Of a stretch of DNA of 64,000 nucleotides, positions 1 through 8,761 are shown piece after piece. The notes below the pieces were generated by a model, which did not search any database, had not been told where the DNA came from, and saw nothing but the letters and a program-made list of their open reading frames with translations. The translations under genes were made by a program, and so were the position numbers. Each line of letters opens with the position of its first letter. The first letter of the stretch is position 1. The DNA is from Bacillus sp. OV166 (GTDB taxonomy: Bacteria > Bacillota > Bacilli > Bacillales > Cytobacillaceae), in assembly GCF_900177675.1 (NCBI RefSeq), contig NZ_FXWM01000001.1, forward strand, positions 4,473,001 to 4,537,000. The letters are read 5' to 3'.

Positions 1-543
1 GATTAGCGCTAAAATTGCAAAAACCATACACAACATGAAAATAACAAAATAAGTAGTGTGTTGGCTCAACAACAAACCGAAGAACGGTCCGATAGCTGTT
101 CCAAGTGTTGAACTCATACTGAAGTAACCAATTCCTTCACCCTTACGAGAAATTGGTAAAATTTGAGCTACGACTGTACTTGTAGCTGTAGAAGCAATTC
201 CAACTGCAAAACCATTTACTAGACGGCTAATGATCAATACGATAATCCCTGCTTGAATAAAATATAATGACATTGTTATAGGGAATAGAATTAGACCAAT
301 CATTAATATTTTTTTCGTGCCAACTTTGTTAATAATTCGACCTGTAACGATTCTACCTAACAATGTTCCGACAATATAAATTCCGGCTACAAGACCAGCT
401 TGTGAAACAGAAGCATGAAACTCTTTTACCGCGTATGAAGCCATTGTAACCATTAATAAATAAAAAATAATCATAATTATGAAATTAATAATGGACATAC
501 TAATAAAATCTTTTGTCCATAGTTTTTCCCTTGCATTCCTCAC
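1..543 (-). CDS. MFS transporter, 3' part cut by the window edge
   Basis: The leftward reading frame opens with GTG at 543, seven bases behind an AGGAGG-type ribosome site, and runs off the window. The visible ~180 residues form hydrophobic segments with a major-facilitator layout. A glycine/arginine-rich stretch (LLGRIVTGRIINKVGTKK) matches the loop between helices 2 and 3. It is therefore the N-terminal part of an inner-membrane MFS exporter or importer. The substrate cannot be told. It lies downstream of the CMD-family gene in the same direction, but a terminator separates the two. The frame and membrane character are read directly; the family assignment is inferred from the loop motif. 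Confidence 0.8.
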   Translation of the reverse strand, partial: MRNAREKLWTKDFISMSIINFIIMIIFYLLMVTMASYAVKEFHASVSQAGLVAGIYIVGTLLGRIVTGRIINKVGTKKILMIGLILFPITMSLYFIQAGIIVLIISRLVNGFAVGIASTATSTVVAQILPISRKGEGIGYFSMSSTLGTAIGPFFGLLLSQHTTYFVIFMLCMVFAILALI

Positions 544-613
544 TTAATATCCTCCTGCTCTCTTAATTAAATTCTACTGTATTTTTTTAATACATGTGCA
601 TTTATTCACAATC

Positions 614-647
614 TCAAAAAAATTAATCCACCTGCGTTAGCAGGTGG
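614..647 (-). terminator. Rho-independent terminator after the CMD-family gene
   Basis: An 8-bp perfect stem (CCACCTGC / GCAGGTGG) with a 4-nt loop is followed on the minus strand by ATTAA and seven T residues. It ends the CMD-family transcript before the MFS gene. Confidence 0.85.
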
Positions 648-689
648 CGTTTAAGGCATGTGAACGGTTTTATTAATGTTGCTGCATTC

Positions 690-1094
690 TTAATCGTTAA
701 TTTTTACATTTCTTTGAGCAAAAACTTTTTTTACCAACTTTAGAGCATTCAAGACACGCGGGAAGCCTGTATAGGGAATCAAGTGCACGATAGTTCCAAC
801 AATTTCCTTTGGAGTTAATCCAATTGTAAGTCCTGTGTTGATATGCAATTCCAATTGCGGCTCTGTACCTAAAGTTACAAGAGAAGAGATTGTGACAATC
901 GTACGTTGCTTATTAGTTAAGCCCTCTCGTGAATAAATATCTCCAAAAGCAAATTCAACAATATAACTCTCTAAATCAGGTGCAAGTTCTTTAAATTCGT
1001 CTACAATATTCATGTGTGTTCCAATTTCCTTGTTATCTGTTAAAGTATACTCCTTTATAATATCTACACCTTGTTGGTAACGAGTTTTTTCCAT
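690..1094 (-). CDS. Carboxymuconolactone decarboxylase (CMD) family protein
   Basis: This 134-residue protein starts at the ATG at 1094, eight bases after TGGAGG; a longer frame from 1118 has no ribosome site. The core reads QRTIVTISSLVTLGTEPQLELHINTGL...GLTPKEIVGTIVHLIPYTGFPRVLNAL, the helical CMD fold. The CxxC pair of AhpD peroxidases is absent, so a peroxidase role is unlikely and a decarboxylase/lactonase-like or unknown role remains. It diverges from a 3-hydroxyisobutyrate dehydrogenase-type gene, and the two may share a regulated intergenic region. The family call is firm; the reaction is unknown. Confidence 0.85.
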   Translation of the reverse strand: MEKTRYQQGVDIIKEYTLTDNKEIGTHMNIVDEFKELAPDLESYIVEFAFGDIYSREGLTNKQRTIVTISSLVTLGTEPQLELHINTGLTIGLTPKEIVGTIVHLIPYTGFPRVLNALKLVKKVFAQRNVKIND

Positions 1095-1531
1095 GTTATA
1101 TTCCTCCAAAGACATCATTTGTATTTGACAGAAATAAATATAACGCAGTTTTTGTTATTCGCAAAATACATATAACTCATATAATACATTCCTTTTTTTC
1201 ATGGTTTAGGATGTAATTCAGTTCTACATTTTATTGGTCTTCTAAACTTTGACTACTTTACTTTTGTGTAGACTGTTACCAATGGAGGGATTTCGAAACT
1301 TTAGTATAACTTTTGTATTTGGCTACAATTAAGTAAGTGAGGTGACGTATATCCATTAATATTATCTCCTATTTATGAAATATATGCATATATTTTATTC
1401 CTATAATGCATTTTACTCATATAAATAAGCGATGTATACTAAGTGTGAACAAAATGTGAACAAAAATATAAATTATAGGTGCTAGTTCAATGAATAAATC
1501 ATAACTACCTGTATTATAGGAGGAATTAATC
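1095..1531. other. Divergent intergenic region, CMD gene / dehydrogenase
   Basis: This AT-rich gap of about 440 bp holds the 5' regions of both divergent genes. I see no credible coding frame. The one clear pattern is a perfect tandem repeat of TGTGAACAAAA at 1444-1465, described separately. Confidence 0.6.
1444..1465 (+). repeat. Perfect 11-bp tandem direct repeat, possible operator
   Basis: TGTGAACAAAA occurs twice back to back, 66 bases before the dehydrogenase ATG. The 11-bp period puts both copies on the same helix face, as in direct-repeat operators. No regulator is encoded next to it. Confidence 0.45.
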
Positions 1532-2368
1532 ATGAGTAAAAAAATTGGATTTATAGGACTAGGAACAATGGGCTTCCCGATGGCAGTAAATTTAAAGAAA
1601 GCTGGTTTTGAGGTAATTGGTTATGATGCCTTTAAAGGTGTTTATGAGAAAGCAAAAGCTGCTGGAATAACAATGGTAGAAACTTTAAAAGAAGTGGCCG
1701 ATCAAGCTGACGAAGCGATTATCTCAATGGTTCGTGACTATGCCCAAAATGTTGACATTATTTTTGGTGAGGACGGCCTATTATCTGCTCAACCAAAAGA
1801 TAAAACAATCATTGTCATGAGTACACTTGACCCTGATACCATGAATCAATTAGGCAAAAAAGTCGAAGAAGAAAGTGATTTGAAACTAATTAGCGCTGCG
1901 GTAAGCGGTGGTGCTTCAGGTGCTCAAGCTGGAACCTTATCGATTATGACATCCGGTTCAGAAGACATTGTGAAATCTTTCCAACCATACTTTGCTGCGA
2001 TTGGGTCCAATATATTCTACTATGGAGGGGAGCCAGGCAACAGCCAAGTAGCAAAATTAGTTAATAATATGATTCTAGGTATTAACATGAATGCTCTAGC
2101 TGAAGGACTTAAATTAGGAAAACACTATAACTTACCTCAACAGGAGTTATTAAACTTGTTACAAGTTAGTACAGGTGATAGCTGGGTAGTTAGAAATTGG
2201 AGTGATGTTTCTGAATGGACAGCAGACACTGCCTTGGCTGTTTTACTTAAAGACTTAAAGGCGGCTTATAACGAAGGGCTTAAACATATTGTATCCTTAC
2301 CATTCAATGCCTTATCATCCACACAATTATTTGACGCTATGGGAAAAGAGAAACCAGAAGTCAAATAA
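1532..2368 (+). CDS. NAD(P)-dependent beta-hydroxyacid dehydrogenase (3-hydroxyisobutyrate dehydrogenase family)
   Basis: The 278-residue protein starts at ATG 1532, six bases after AGGAGG. It has an N-terminal Rossmann motif (GFIGLGTMGFP, residues 6-16), the substrate loop SAAVSGGASGAQAGTLS (121-137) and the catalytic-lysine helix GNSQVAKLVNN (K175 is the expected general acid/base). The family oxidises 3-hydroxyisobutyrate, tartronate semialdehyde or glyoxylate-type substrates, and the sequence does not settle which. Length is slightly below the usual 290-300 because the C-terminus is short. It is a single cistron with its own terminator and diverges from the CMD-family gene. Confidence 0.88.
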   Translation: MSKKIGFIGLGTMGFPMAVNLKKAGFEVIGYDAFKGVYEKAKAAGITMVETLKEVADQADEAIISMVRDYAQNVDIIFGEDGLLSAQPKDKTIIVMSTLDPDTMNQLGKKVEEESDLKLISAAVSGGASGAQAGTLSIMTSGSEDIVKSFQPYFAAIGSNIFYYGGEPGNSQVAKLVNNMILGINMNALAEGLKLGKHYNLPQQELLNLLQVSTGDSWVVRNWSDVSEWTADTALAVLLKDLKAAYNEGLKHIVSLPFNALSSTQLFDAMGKEKPEVK

Positions 2369-2415
2369 TTGAATAAAGTTACCACTTAATTGGTTGATTA
2401 TACAATCTCTCTAAT

Positions 2416-2451
2416 AGGAAAGTGTTCTGTATTGAACAGAATGCTTTCCTT
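2416..2451 (+). terminator. Terminator after the dehydrogenase gene
   Basis: A near-perfect hairpin (AGGAAAGTGTTCTGT ... ACAGAATGCTTTCCT) has an ATTGA-type loop and a T-rich tail. It lies 48 bases after the stop codon. Confidence 0.75.
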
Positions 2452-2522
2452 ATTTGATTAAATAAGGTTGCTGTAACCAAGTACTAAGTCACCTTATCGA
2501 CTTGAAAGAATAGTAAACGACA

Positions 2523-2572
2523 AGTAGCCCCAAATACAAGATGAAAATTGTGTTTTCGGGGCTACTTTTTGT
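2523..2572. terminator. Bidirectional terminator between convergent genes
   Basis: AGTAGCCCC (2523-2531) pairs with GGGGCTACT (2558-2566), and AAATACAA / TTGTGTTT extends the stem inside. A TTTTTG tail follows on the plus strand. It sits between the rightward dehydrogenase and the leftward enoyl-CoA hydratase. Confidence 0.75.
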
Positions 2573-2612
2573 TTTCTTTCTTTCCTTAATGTTATTGTTT
2601 GCAATTGTCCCC

Positions 2613-3389
2613 TTACATTCCTTTGAAGAGAGCCGGCCTTTTATCAAGAAATGCTTGTGTCCCCTCTTTTTTATCTTGAGACCCAAACAATACGGCCTGT
2701 GCCAGTTTTTCAATAATAAGCGCCGTGTCCATATCAGCATCAAATCCATGATTAATAACGAGTTTGGCCATTCTGACAGCAAACGGACCCTTTGCTAGAA
2801 TCTTTTCCGCTTTCGCTTTTACATTCTGCCACAATTCTTCCATCGGAACGGCCCTGGAAACTAAACCAATATCCTCTGCTTGCTTTGCTGTTAACATATC
2901 GCCAGTCAAAATCATATCTACTGCTCTTCCCTTTCCTATGATCCGGGCTAAACGCTGGGTTCCTCCCGCACCCGGAATGATGGACAAATTGAGTTCCGGG
3001 AGCCCGAATTTTGCATGATCAGCAGCGATACGAATATCACAGGCCATTGCCAGTTCACAGCCTCCACCCAATGCAAATCCATTAATGGCTGCAATCGTTA
3101 CTTTGTTACAATTTTCGATTCTGCGGTAAATACCGGACATCCCAGGAATGAGAGCATCTAATGGCTGCTTTTCTCTTAATTGCCTGATATCAGCTCCAGC
3201 TGCAAATGATTTTTCCCCAGCTCCAGTAATAACGATTACACCTACTCCTTCATCATTTTCCAGAGTTTCCAAGGCATAGCTTATTTCCGTCAAGGTTTGA
3301 GCATCCAATGCATTTCTGACTTCCGGTCGGTTGAGCTTAATAATCCCAATTTGTTCTTCTAGTTCTACTAAAATATTTTGATATTCCAT
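2613..3389 (-). CDS. Enoyl-CoA hydratase (crotonase family)
   Basis: This 258-residue crotonase hydrates trans-2-enoyl-CoA to 3-hydroxyacyl-CoA in beta-oxidation. The oxyanion-hole segments and both catalytic glutamates are present: ALGGGCELAMACD (E112) and GLPELNLSIIPGAGGTQRL (E132), numbered from the ATG at 3389. That ATG lies eight bases after AAGGAG; a GTG nine bases upstream overlaps the ribosome site. It follows the fadF-like gene and supplies the hydratase missing from the thiolase-dehydrogenase block upstream. The two glutamates point to a true hydratase rather than an isomerase. Chain-length preference is unknown. Confidence 0.93.
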   Translation of the reverse strand: MEYQNILVELEEQIGIIKLNRPEVRNALDAQTLTEISYALETLENDEGVGVIVITGAGEKSFAAGADIRQLREKQPLDALIPGMSGIYRRIENCNKVTIAAINGFALGGGCELAMACDIRIAADHAKFGLPELNLSIIPGAGGTQRLARIIGKGRAVDMILTGDMLTAKQAEDIGLVSRAVPMEELWQNVKAKAEKILAKGPFAVRMAKLVINHGFDADMDTALIIEKLAQAVLFGSQDKKEGTQAFLDKRPALFKGM

Positions 3390-3502
3390 TTGATCCACTC
3401 CTTGATTGAAAAGGGTCTTTCGTACAATAAAACAAGATCACATTTCCTGTTGTATTGATAGAAATTGCTGCTCATCCTTCTATGAGCACTCCTTGCAAAC
3501 TA

Positions 3503-5575
3503 CTATCCCGCCAATGAAAGTTCAACAATCTCTGCTATATCCATTGTTCTAACTTGATCTTCTGCTTCTTTTGCTTTGGTCCCATCGGTTAACATGGTTA
3601 AGCAGTACGGACAATTACTTCCGATCATTGTTGGACTAAGTTGAAGCGCTTGTTCGACACGTTCTACGTTAATCCGTTTTCCCTGTGTTTCCTCTATCCA
3701 CATCCTGCCGCCACCGGCTCCACAGCACATGGCATTCTCTTTATTCCGTTCCATCTCTAAGATTTTTACGCCAGGAACAGATTTAAGAATTTGGCGTGGG
3801 ATATCGTAGATGTTGTTATAGCGGCCCAGATAACAGGAATCATGATAAGCAATCGCTTCCTTAACTTCCTTCACCGGCTTAATCCGGCCTTCCTGGATCC
3901 ACTTCCAAATCAGCTCAGTATGGTGATAAACCTCCGCTTCCAAACCAAACTCGGGATATTCATGTTTAAATGTGTTATAAGCGTGAGGATCGATAGTTAC
4001 GATTTTCCTCACACCATTGGCCTGAAAGTTAACGATATTCTCCTGACATAATTGCTGAAATAAGAATTCATTCCCCATTCTGCGGGCCGTATCTCCCGAA
4101 TTTCGCTCTTCGTTACCAAGAATGGCAAAGCTGATACCGGCCGTGTTCATAATTTTTGCAAATGACTGCACAATCTTTTGACTTCGTTTATCAAAAGATC
4201 CCATCGATCCAACCCAAAACAGATATTCAAATTCTTTTACCTCATTTACCGTTGGAACAATGATATCATCACGTTCCTCGCGCCACTTGATACGCTCCTT
4301 CCTGTTAATCCCCCATGGATTACTTTGCCGCTCAATATTTTGAAAATAACGTGTAGCCTCGTGAGGCATTCTTCCTTCGGTCATAACCAAATAACGCCTC
4401 AAATCAATGATTTTATCCACATGTTCGTTGGCAACCGGACATTGGTCTTCACAATTCCGGCATGTCGTACAAGCCCATAATTCTTCCTCGGTAATCACAT
4501 CTCCGATCAAATTAGGCATTTCAACCGTTGACGCAGTTTCCTGTGCAGCCAAACCAGCTGTTAATGAAGGGGCTAATGCAGAAGTGCCGGAAACAAAACT
4601 AGGCATCCATGGACTACGGGAAGTAATGGAGGCTCCTGTTTCTGTCAAATGATCCCTCATTTTAACGATCAGATGCATAGGAGATAATGTCTTCCCGGTT
4701 ACTGAAGCCGGGCACATATTTGTGCAACGTCCGCATTCTGCGCATGCATACAAATCGATCAGCTGCTGCTGGGTAAAATTCTCAATTTTCCCGACCCCGT
4801 ATTCCTCTATTCCTTCGTCTTCAAAATCAATCTTGCTCAATTTTCCAACAGGACCGACCTTCTTGAAAAAGATGTTAAACATCGCAAACAACTCATGCGC
4901 TTGCTTCGACTGCGGTACAAACACCATGAAAGATAACACGGTTAACAGGTGCAGCCACCAAAATAAGTAGAACAAAATGGTACCTGCCGTCTTTCCAATG
5001 CCGGAGAACGCTGCAGTAATCACTCCTGAGAATGGAGCATGGGAGAAATCGGGGTTTTTCCCCAGCATAACCTTTTCAAATCCCAACGAAAGCAGGATCG
5101 CTATAGTCAGCGTAATTAGGGCAATAATAACAAACGCGGCTTTGGCATCTCGCTTCAATTGCAACCGCTTCAGCTTCTCAATATAACGGCGATAAAAAGC
5201 ATAAACCAAAGCACACAACATGAGGAATACAGTCCACTCCTGCAAGAGACTGAAATATTTATATGCGCCGCCGAAAGGAAATTCATAACCTCTGATAAAT
5301 CCCTTTATAATGATTTCAACGAGTCCTACCTGGATGATAAAAAAACCATAAAACAATACTAAGTGCATAAGACCGCTTTTCTTGTCCTTAAACAATTTTC
5401 GCTGGCCAAACACATTCACTAACACCGCATTGATTCGTTCTTTGAGGTTAGGCTCAAAATCGACTTTTTTACCAAGCTTCACAAACAAATACCGGCTGTA
5501 AACGAGTTGGGCAAACAAATAAACCGCATATCCTGTCACGGCAAGGAAAGCAAGAAAATTCAGTAGTAATAACAT
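3503..5575 (-). CDS. fadF: FadF-like membrane iron-sulfur reductase (ETF:quinone electron transfer)
   Basis: The 690-residue protein has an N-terminal part with several membrane helices (about 1-25, 67-92, 112-128, 147-168 and 200-222). Two ferredoxin-type clusters follow: CAECGRCTNMCP (C278/281/284/288) and CTTCRNCEDQCP (C369/372/375/379). Two CCG-type heterodisulfide-reductase motifs lie near the C-terminus (HDSCYLGR at 578, CCGAGGG at 617). This matches B. subtilis YwjF/FadF, proposed to pass electrons from acyl-CoA dehydrogenase-reduced ETF to menaquinone. Position directly after etfB-etfA supports that role. A hairpin at 5725-5753 separates it from etfA, so it may also have its own promoter. 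Confidence 0.9.
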   Translation of the reverse strand: MLLLLNFLAFLAVTGYAVYLFAQLVYSRYLFVKLGKKVDFEPNLKERINAVLVNVFGQRKLFKDKKSGLMHLVLFYGFFIIQVGLVEIIIKGFIRGYEFPFGGAYKYFSLLQEWTVFLMLCALVYAFYRRYIEKLKRLQLKRDAKAAFVIIALITLTIAILLSLGFEKVMLGKNPDFSHAPFSGVITAAFSGIGKTAGTILFYLFWWLHLLTVLSFMVFVPQSKQAHELFAMFNIFFKKVGPVGKLSKIDFEDEGIEEYGVGKIENFTQQQLIDLYACAECGRCTNMCPASVTGKTLSPMHLIVKMRDHLTETGASITSRSPWMPSFVSGTSALAPSLTAGLAAQETASTVEMPNLIGDVITEEELWACTTCRNCEDQCPVANEHVDKIIDLRRYLVMTEGRMPHEATRYFQNIERQSNPWGINRKERIKWREERDDIIVPTVNEVKEFEYLFWVGSMGSFDKRSQKIVQSFAKIMNTAGISFAILGNEERNSGDTARRMGNEFLFQQLCQENIVNFQANGVRKIVTIDPHAYNTFKHEYPEFGLEAEVYHHTELIWKWIQEGRIKPVKEVKEAIAYHDSCYLGRYNNIYDIPRQILKSVPGVKILEMERNKENAMCCGAGGGRMWIEETQGKRINVERVEQALQLSPTMIGSNCPYCLTMLTDGTKAKEAEDQVRTMDIAEIVELSLAG

Positions 5576-5724
5576 CCTGTTCCCTCCATTGTTAATTTTT
5601 AGTCAGTTTCGATTACGTTCCAGATTAAATAATAATAATAGAAAAAAAGATTAGAACTTTAAAATCGGTGGGTATTTATTCCATTTCCCATATCATATTG
5701 TAAGGAGATAATAGGTTTGAGGAT

Positions 5725-5753
5725 AGTCCCCTCTTATTTTTTAAGAGGGGACT
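5725..5753. terminator. Strong hairpin between etfA and fadF
   Basis: A 12-bp perfect stem (AGTCCCCTCTTA / TAAGAGGGGACT) closes a TTTTT loop. Neither strand has a long T tail, so it could be an attenuating terminator or a processing/stability stem that sets different etfA and fadF levels. Confidence 0.6.
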
Positions 5754-5798
5754 TAGATAACCAGCATATTTCAACATACATATCCTGTAACTTGATAT

Positions 5799-6770
5799 TT
5801 AACAGGGAACCAATATTTTTTTAAATTCTTCCGTTAAAAGAGGAACAACTTCGAACAAATCGCCTACAATTCCGTAGTCAGCTACTTGGAAAATCGGAGC
5901 TTCCGGATCCTTGTTGATTGCCACAATAACTTTAGAATTGGACATTCCGGCCAAATGCTGAATGGCACCGGAAATCCCGCAGGCTATATATAAATCGGGA
6001 GTTACAACTTTTCCTGTTTGTCCAATTTGTAAAGCATAATCACAAAACTCAGCATCACATGCTCCTCGTGAAGCTCCGACCGCGCCGCCCAAAACTTCAG
6101 CTAATTCCTGAAGAGGTTTGAATCCATCTTTGCTTTTCACGCCGCGTCCGCCGGATATGATCACTTTTGCTTCACTCAGATCAACTCCACTTGTCGTTTT
6201 GCGAACGATTTCTTTAACCATTGTTCTTAAATCCTTAATAACAGGTTGGAATGGAACAACCTCAGCTTGGACAGGGTTTTCTTTTAACACGAAGTTATTC
6301 GGCCTTAGAGTTGCAAACACCTTACCCTGGGTAAATACCTTCTTTTGGAAAGCTTTCCCTGCATAAATTGGACGAGTAAAGACGATGTCGCCATTCTCCA
6401 AATCTGCCCCCGTGCAGTCCGAAGCGAGTCCAGCACCTAATCTTGCAGCCACTCTTGGGGCCACATCTTTTCCAATAGCTGTATGTCCCATTAGAATGAC
6501 TTCGGCCTGCACTTCCTCAATGACCTGACATAGTGCCTGGGTGTATGCATCGGTCGTATAGGTTACCAGGGCTTCGTCTTCCAGAACATATACTTTATTG
6601 GATCCGTATTGGCTTACTTCCTGTATAAATTCAGTTGATCCGGTACCATATAACGCGGCAATGACTTCCCCTCCATCAGCCAGCTGCCTGGCTACTGTCA
6701 AGGCTTCAAAAGAGACAGTGCGAAGCTTTCCATCTTTGCTTTCTACAAAAACAAGTACTTTTTTACTCAT
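5799..6770 (-). CDS. etfA: Electron transfer flavoprotein subunit alpha
   Basis: The 323-residue subunit carries the C-terminal FAD domain, with ISGGRGVKSKDGF, GASRGACDAEF, QIGQTGKVVTPDLYIACGISGAIQH and INKDPEAPIFQVADYGIVGD in family order. With EtfB it accepts electrons from acyl-CoA dehydrogenase. The ATG at 6770 follows GGAGGG, and the gap to etfB is only 26 bp, so they are co-transcribed. Length is normal. The neighbouring FadF-like protein is the likely electron acceptor at the membrane. Confidence 0.96.
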   Translation of the reverse strand: MSKKVLVFVESKDGKLRTVSFEALTVARQLADGGEVIAALYGTGSTEFIQEVSQYGSNKVYVLEDEALVTYTTDAYTQALCQVIEEVQAEVILMGHTAIGKDVAPRVAARLGAGLASDCTGADLENGDIVFTRPIYAGKAFQKKVFTQGKVFATLRPNNFVLKENPVQAEVVPFQPVIKDLRTMVKEIVRKTTSGVDLSEAKVIISGGRGVKSKDGFKPLQELAEVLGGAVGASRGACDAEFCDYALQIGQTGKVVTPDLYIACGISGAIQHLAGMSNSKVIVAINKDPEAPIFQVADYGIVGDLFEVVPLLTEEFKKILVPC

Positions 6771-6796
6771 GTGATTTTCCCTCCTTAATAAAATAA

Positions 6797-7561
6797 TCAG
6801 ACTACTTTAGTTTCACTCCGAAGCAGATTAACAAGGTCATGAACCTGTTGGCCAATTTCGCCTTCTAAAACTTTTCCTGCTTGTTTCTTTGGCGGCAAAT
6901 ATTGATCTTGAACAGTTGTTCGAGTAGTTAAGTCATCTTCAGATAACTCCAGATCCTCTAATGTGAAACGTTCAAGAGGCTTTTTCTTTGCTTTCATAAT
7001 CCCTGGAAGGGAAGGATAACGCGGCTCGTTTAATCCTTGTTGAGCTGTTGCCAGGAATGGGAGATTCACTTCAATAACTTCTACGTCTCCCTCTATATCA
7101 CGTTCAATGATTGCCTTACTGCCATCAAGAGAGAGTTTGGTTATCGTAGAGACTTGAGGGATACCTAATTCTTCAGCCACCCGAATGGCGACTTGGCCGG
7201 ATCCGGAATCTACCGCCATATTTCCACCGAGCACTATATCGTACTCCTGCCCTTTAATTGCTGCTTTAATGATTTTGGCGATGGCATACTCGTCTGCCTC
7301 TTCCTCTAATTCAACGATAATCCCTTTGTCTGCTCCCATAGCAAGTGCTGTTCTCAAAACGCTCTCTGATCGAGTCGACCCAACCGTTAATACAGTTATT
7401 TCTGCCCCTGAATCTTCCTTGATTTTGACGGCTTCTTCAACTGCATACTCATCGTACGGATTAAGGATAAACTCTACATTTTCTTCACTAATTTGACCAT
7501 TTTGGATCACAATTTTCTCTTCCGTATCAAAGGTCTGTTTCACTAAAACTAAAATATTCAT
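6797..7561 (-). CDS. etfB: Electron transfer flavoprotein subunit beta
   Basis: The 254-residue beta subunit shows the family hallmarks: MNILVLVKQTFDTEEK at the N-terminus, NPYDEYAVEEAVKIKE, GGNMAVDSGSGQVAIRVAEELGIPQV and a C-terminal LTTRTTVQDQYLPPKKQAG. It binds AMP and forms the dehydrogenase-docking surface of the heterodimer. The ATG at 7561 follows GGAGGA. It is translated between the acyl-CoA dehydrogenase (27 bp upstream) and etfA (26 bp downstream), the expected arrangement for balanced electron transfer. Confidence 0.96.
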   Translation of the reverse strand: MNILVLVKQTFDTEEKIVIQNGQISEENVEFILNPYDEYAVEEAVKIKEDSGAEITVLTVGSTRSESVLRTALAMGADKGIIVELEEEADEYAIAKIIKAAIKGQEYDIVLGGNMAVDSGSGQVAIRVAEELGIPQVSTITKLSLDGSKAIIERDIEGDVEVIEVNLPFLATAQQGLNEPRYPSLPGIMKAKKKPLERFTLEDLELSEDDLTTRTTVQDQYLPPKKQAGKVLEGEIGQQVHDLVNLLRSETKVV

Positions 7562-7588
7562 ATTCTGAAATCCTCCTATTCTACAAAT

Positions 7589-8737
7589 TTAGAGATATTC
7601 CCGTTTTAACTGCGCTGCAATAATATTTTTTTGGATTTCGGATGTTCCTTCATAAATCTTGGTTATTCTTGCATCCCGATAGAAACGTTCCACAGGGAAT
7701 TCAGCAATATAACCAATTCCTCCGTGAATCTGCACGGCTTTATCTGCGACACGATTATAAACCTCGGAACCGAGCAGTTTTACCATGGCCGCTTCCTTAA
7801 TGACCTTCATCTCTTGGTCTACCATCCATGCAACTCGGTAGGTCATGCTTCTTAAGGCTTCTGTATCAAGAGCCATGTCAGCCAAATAATGTTGAATAAT
7901 TTGTTGTTCAAAAATCGGTTTACCAAATTGAATTCTTGTATTTGCATGTTGAATAGACATCTCTAAAAGCTTATCGCAAGAACCTAGGTTTCTTGCTGCA
8001 AGCCCCGCCCGGCCATTGGCAAGAATTTTCAAAGCGTTGACATATCCTTGTCCCTCTTGACCAAGCACATTTTCTACAGGGACTTCACAATCTTCAAAGA
8101 AAATTTCAGCGGAATGGGATCCGTGAAGACCCATTTTCTTTTCGTTTTTTCCTACTGTGAACCCAGGAAAGTCTTTCTCTACGATAAAGGAGGTAATTCC
8201 TTTTGCTCCCTTCGATGGATCTGTTACTGCCATAACCGTAAAGACATCCGCGATAGGCGCATTTGTAATGTAATGTTTGCTCCCATTTAAGATATATTTA
8301 TCTCCTTTTCTTACCGCGGTTGTTTTCAGGTTCGTTGCATGTGAACCTGCACTAGGTTCTGTCAAAGCAAAGGCACCGATCATTTCCCCTCTTGCCATTG
8401 AGGGCAAATATTTTCGCTTTTGTTCTTCATTTCCCATCTCTACGATCCCAACAGAACCGATCCCTGTATGGGCACCGATGACGGTGGTATATCCATTATG
8501 TGTTCTGCCTAATTCCTCGTAAATCGCACACTTGCCAACCATTCCTATTCCCGTTCCGCCGTATTCTTCCGGGATGCTTAATCCAAACAAGCCCATTTCC
8601 TTAGACATGTTCATAATTTTTTCAGGAATTTCATCCTTTTCTTCAATTTCCATTGCAAGCGGATCCACTTCGCCATCAACAAAGTCACGAATACTTTGTT
8701 TTAAAAAATTAATATCTTCTGATAATTGAAAATTCAT
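7589..8737 (-). CDS. Acyl-CoA dehydrogenase (short/medium-chain type)
   Basis: This 382-residue flavoenzyme makes the first double bond of beta-oxidation and hands electrons to ETF. It has the family signatures GAFALTEPSAGSHATNL and QIHGGIGYIAEFPVERFYRDARITKIYEGTSEIQ; the glutamate of YEGTSE is the usual catalytic base of short/medium-chain and MmgC-like enzymes. I place the start at the ATG at 8737 because the GTG nine bases earlier overlaps the ribosome site. It is 24 bp from the dehydrogenase upstream and 27 bp from etfB downstream. The order thiolase-HBD-ACAD is the same as B. subtilis mmgA-mmgB-mmgC. Confidence 0.94.
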   Translation of the reverse strand: MNFQLSEDINFLKQSIRDFVDGEVDPLAMEIEEKDEIPEKIMNMSKEMGLFGLSIPEEYGGTGIGMVGKCAIYEELGRTHNGYTTVIGAHTGIGSVGIVEMGNEEQKRKYLPSMARGEMIGAFALTEPSAGSHATNLKTTAVRKGDKYILNGSKHYITNAPIADVFTVMAVTDPSKGAKGITSFIVEKDFPGFTVGKNEKKMGLHGSHSAEIFFEDCEVPVENVLGQEGQGYVNALKILANGRAGLAARNLGSCDKLLEMSIQHANTRIQFGKPIFEQQIIQHYLADMALDTEALRSMTYRVAWMVDQEMKVIKEAAMVKLLGSEVYNRVADKAVQIHGGIGYIAEFPVERFYRDARITKIYEGTSEIQKNIIAAQLKREYL

Positions 8738-8761
8738 AATCTCCACTTTCCTTCCACTTTA

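Noticed and set aside
2489..2798. Short frames on both strands around the 3' end of the enoyl-CoA hydratase gene
   Set aside because: They overlap the terminator hairpin and the hydratase gene and have no ribosome site.
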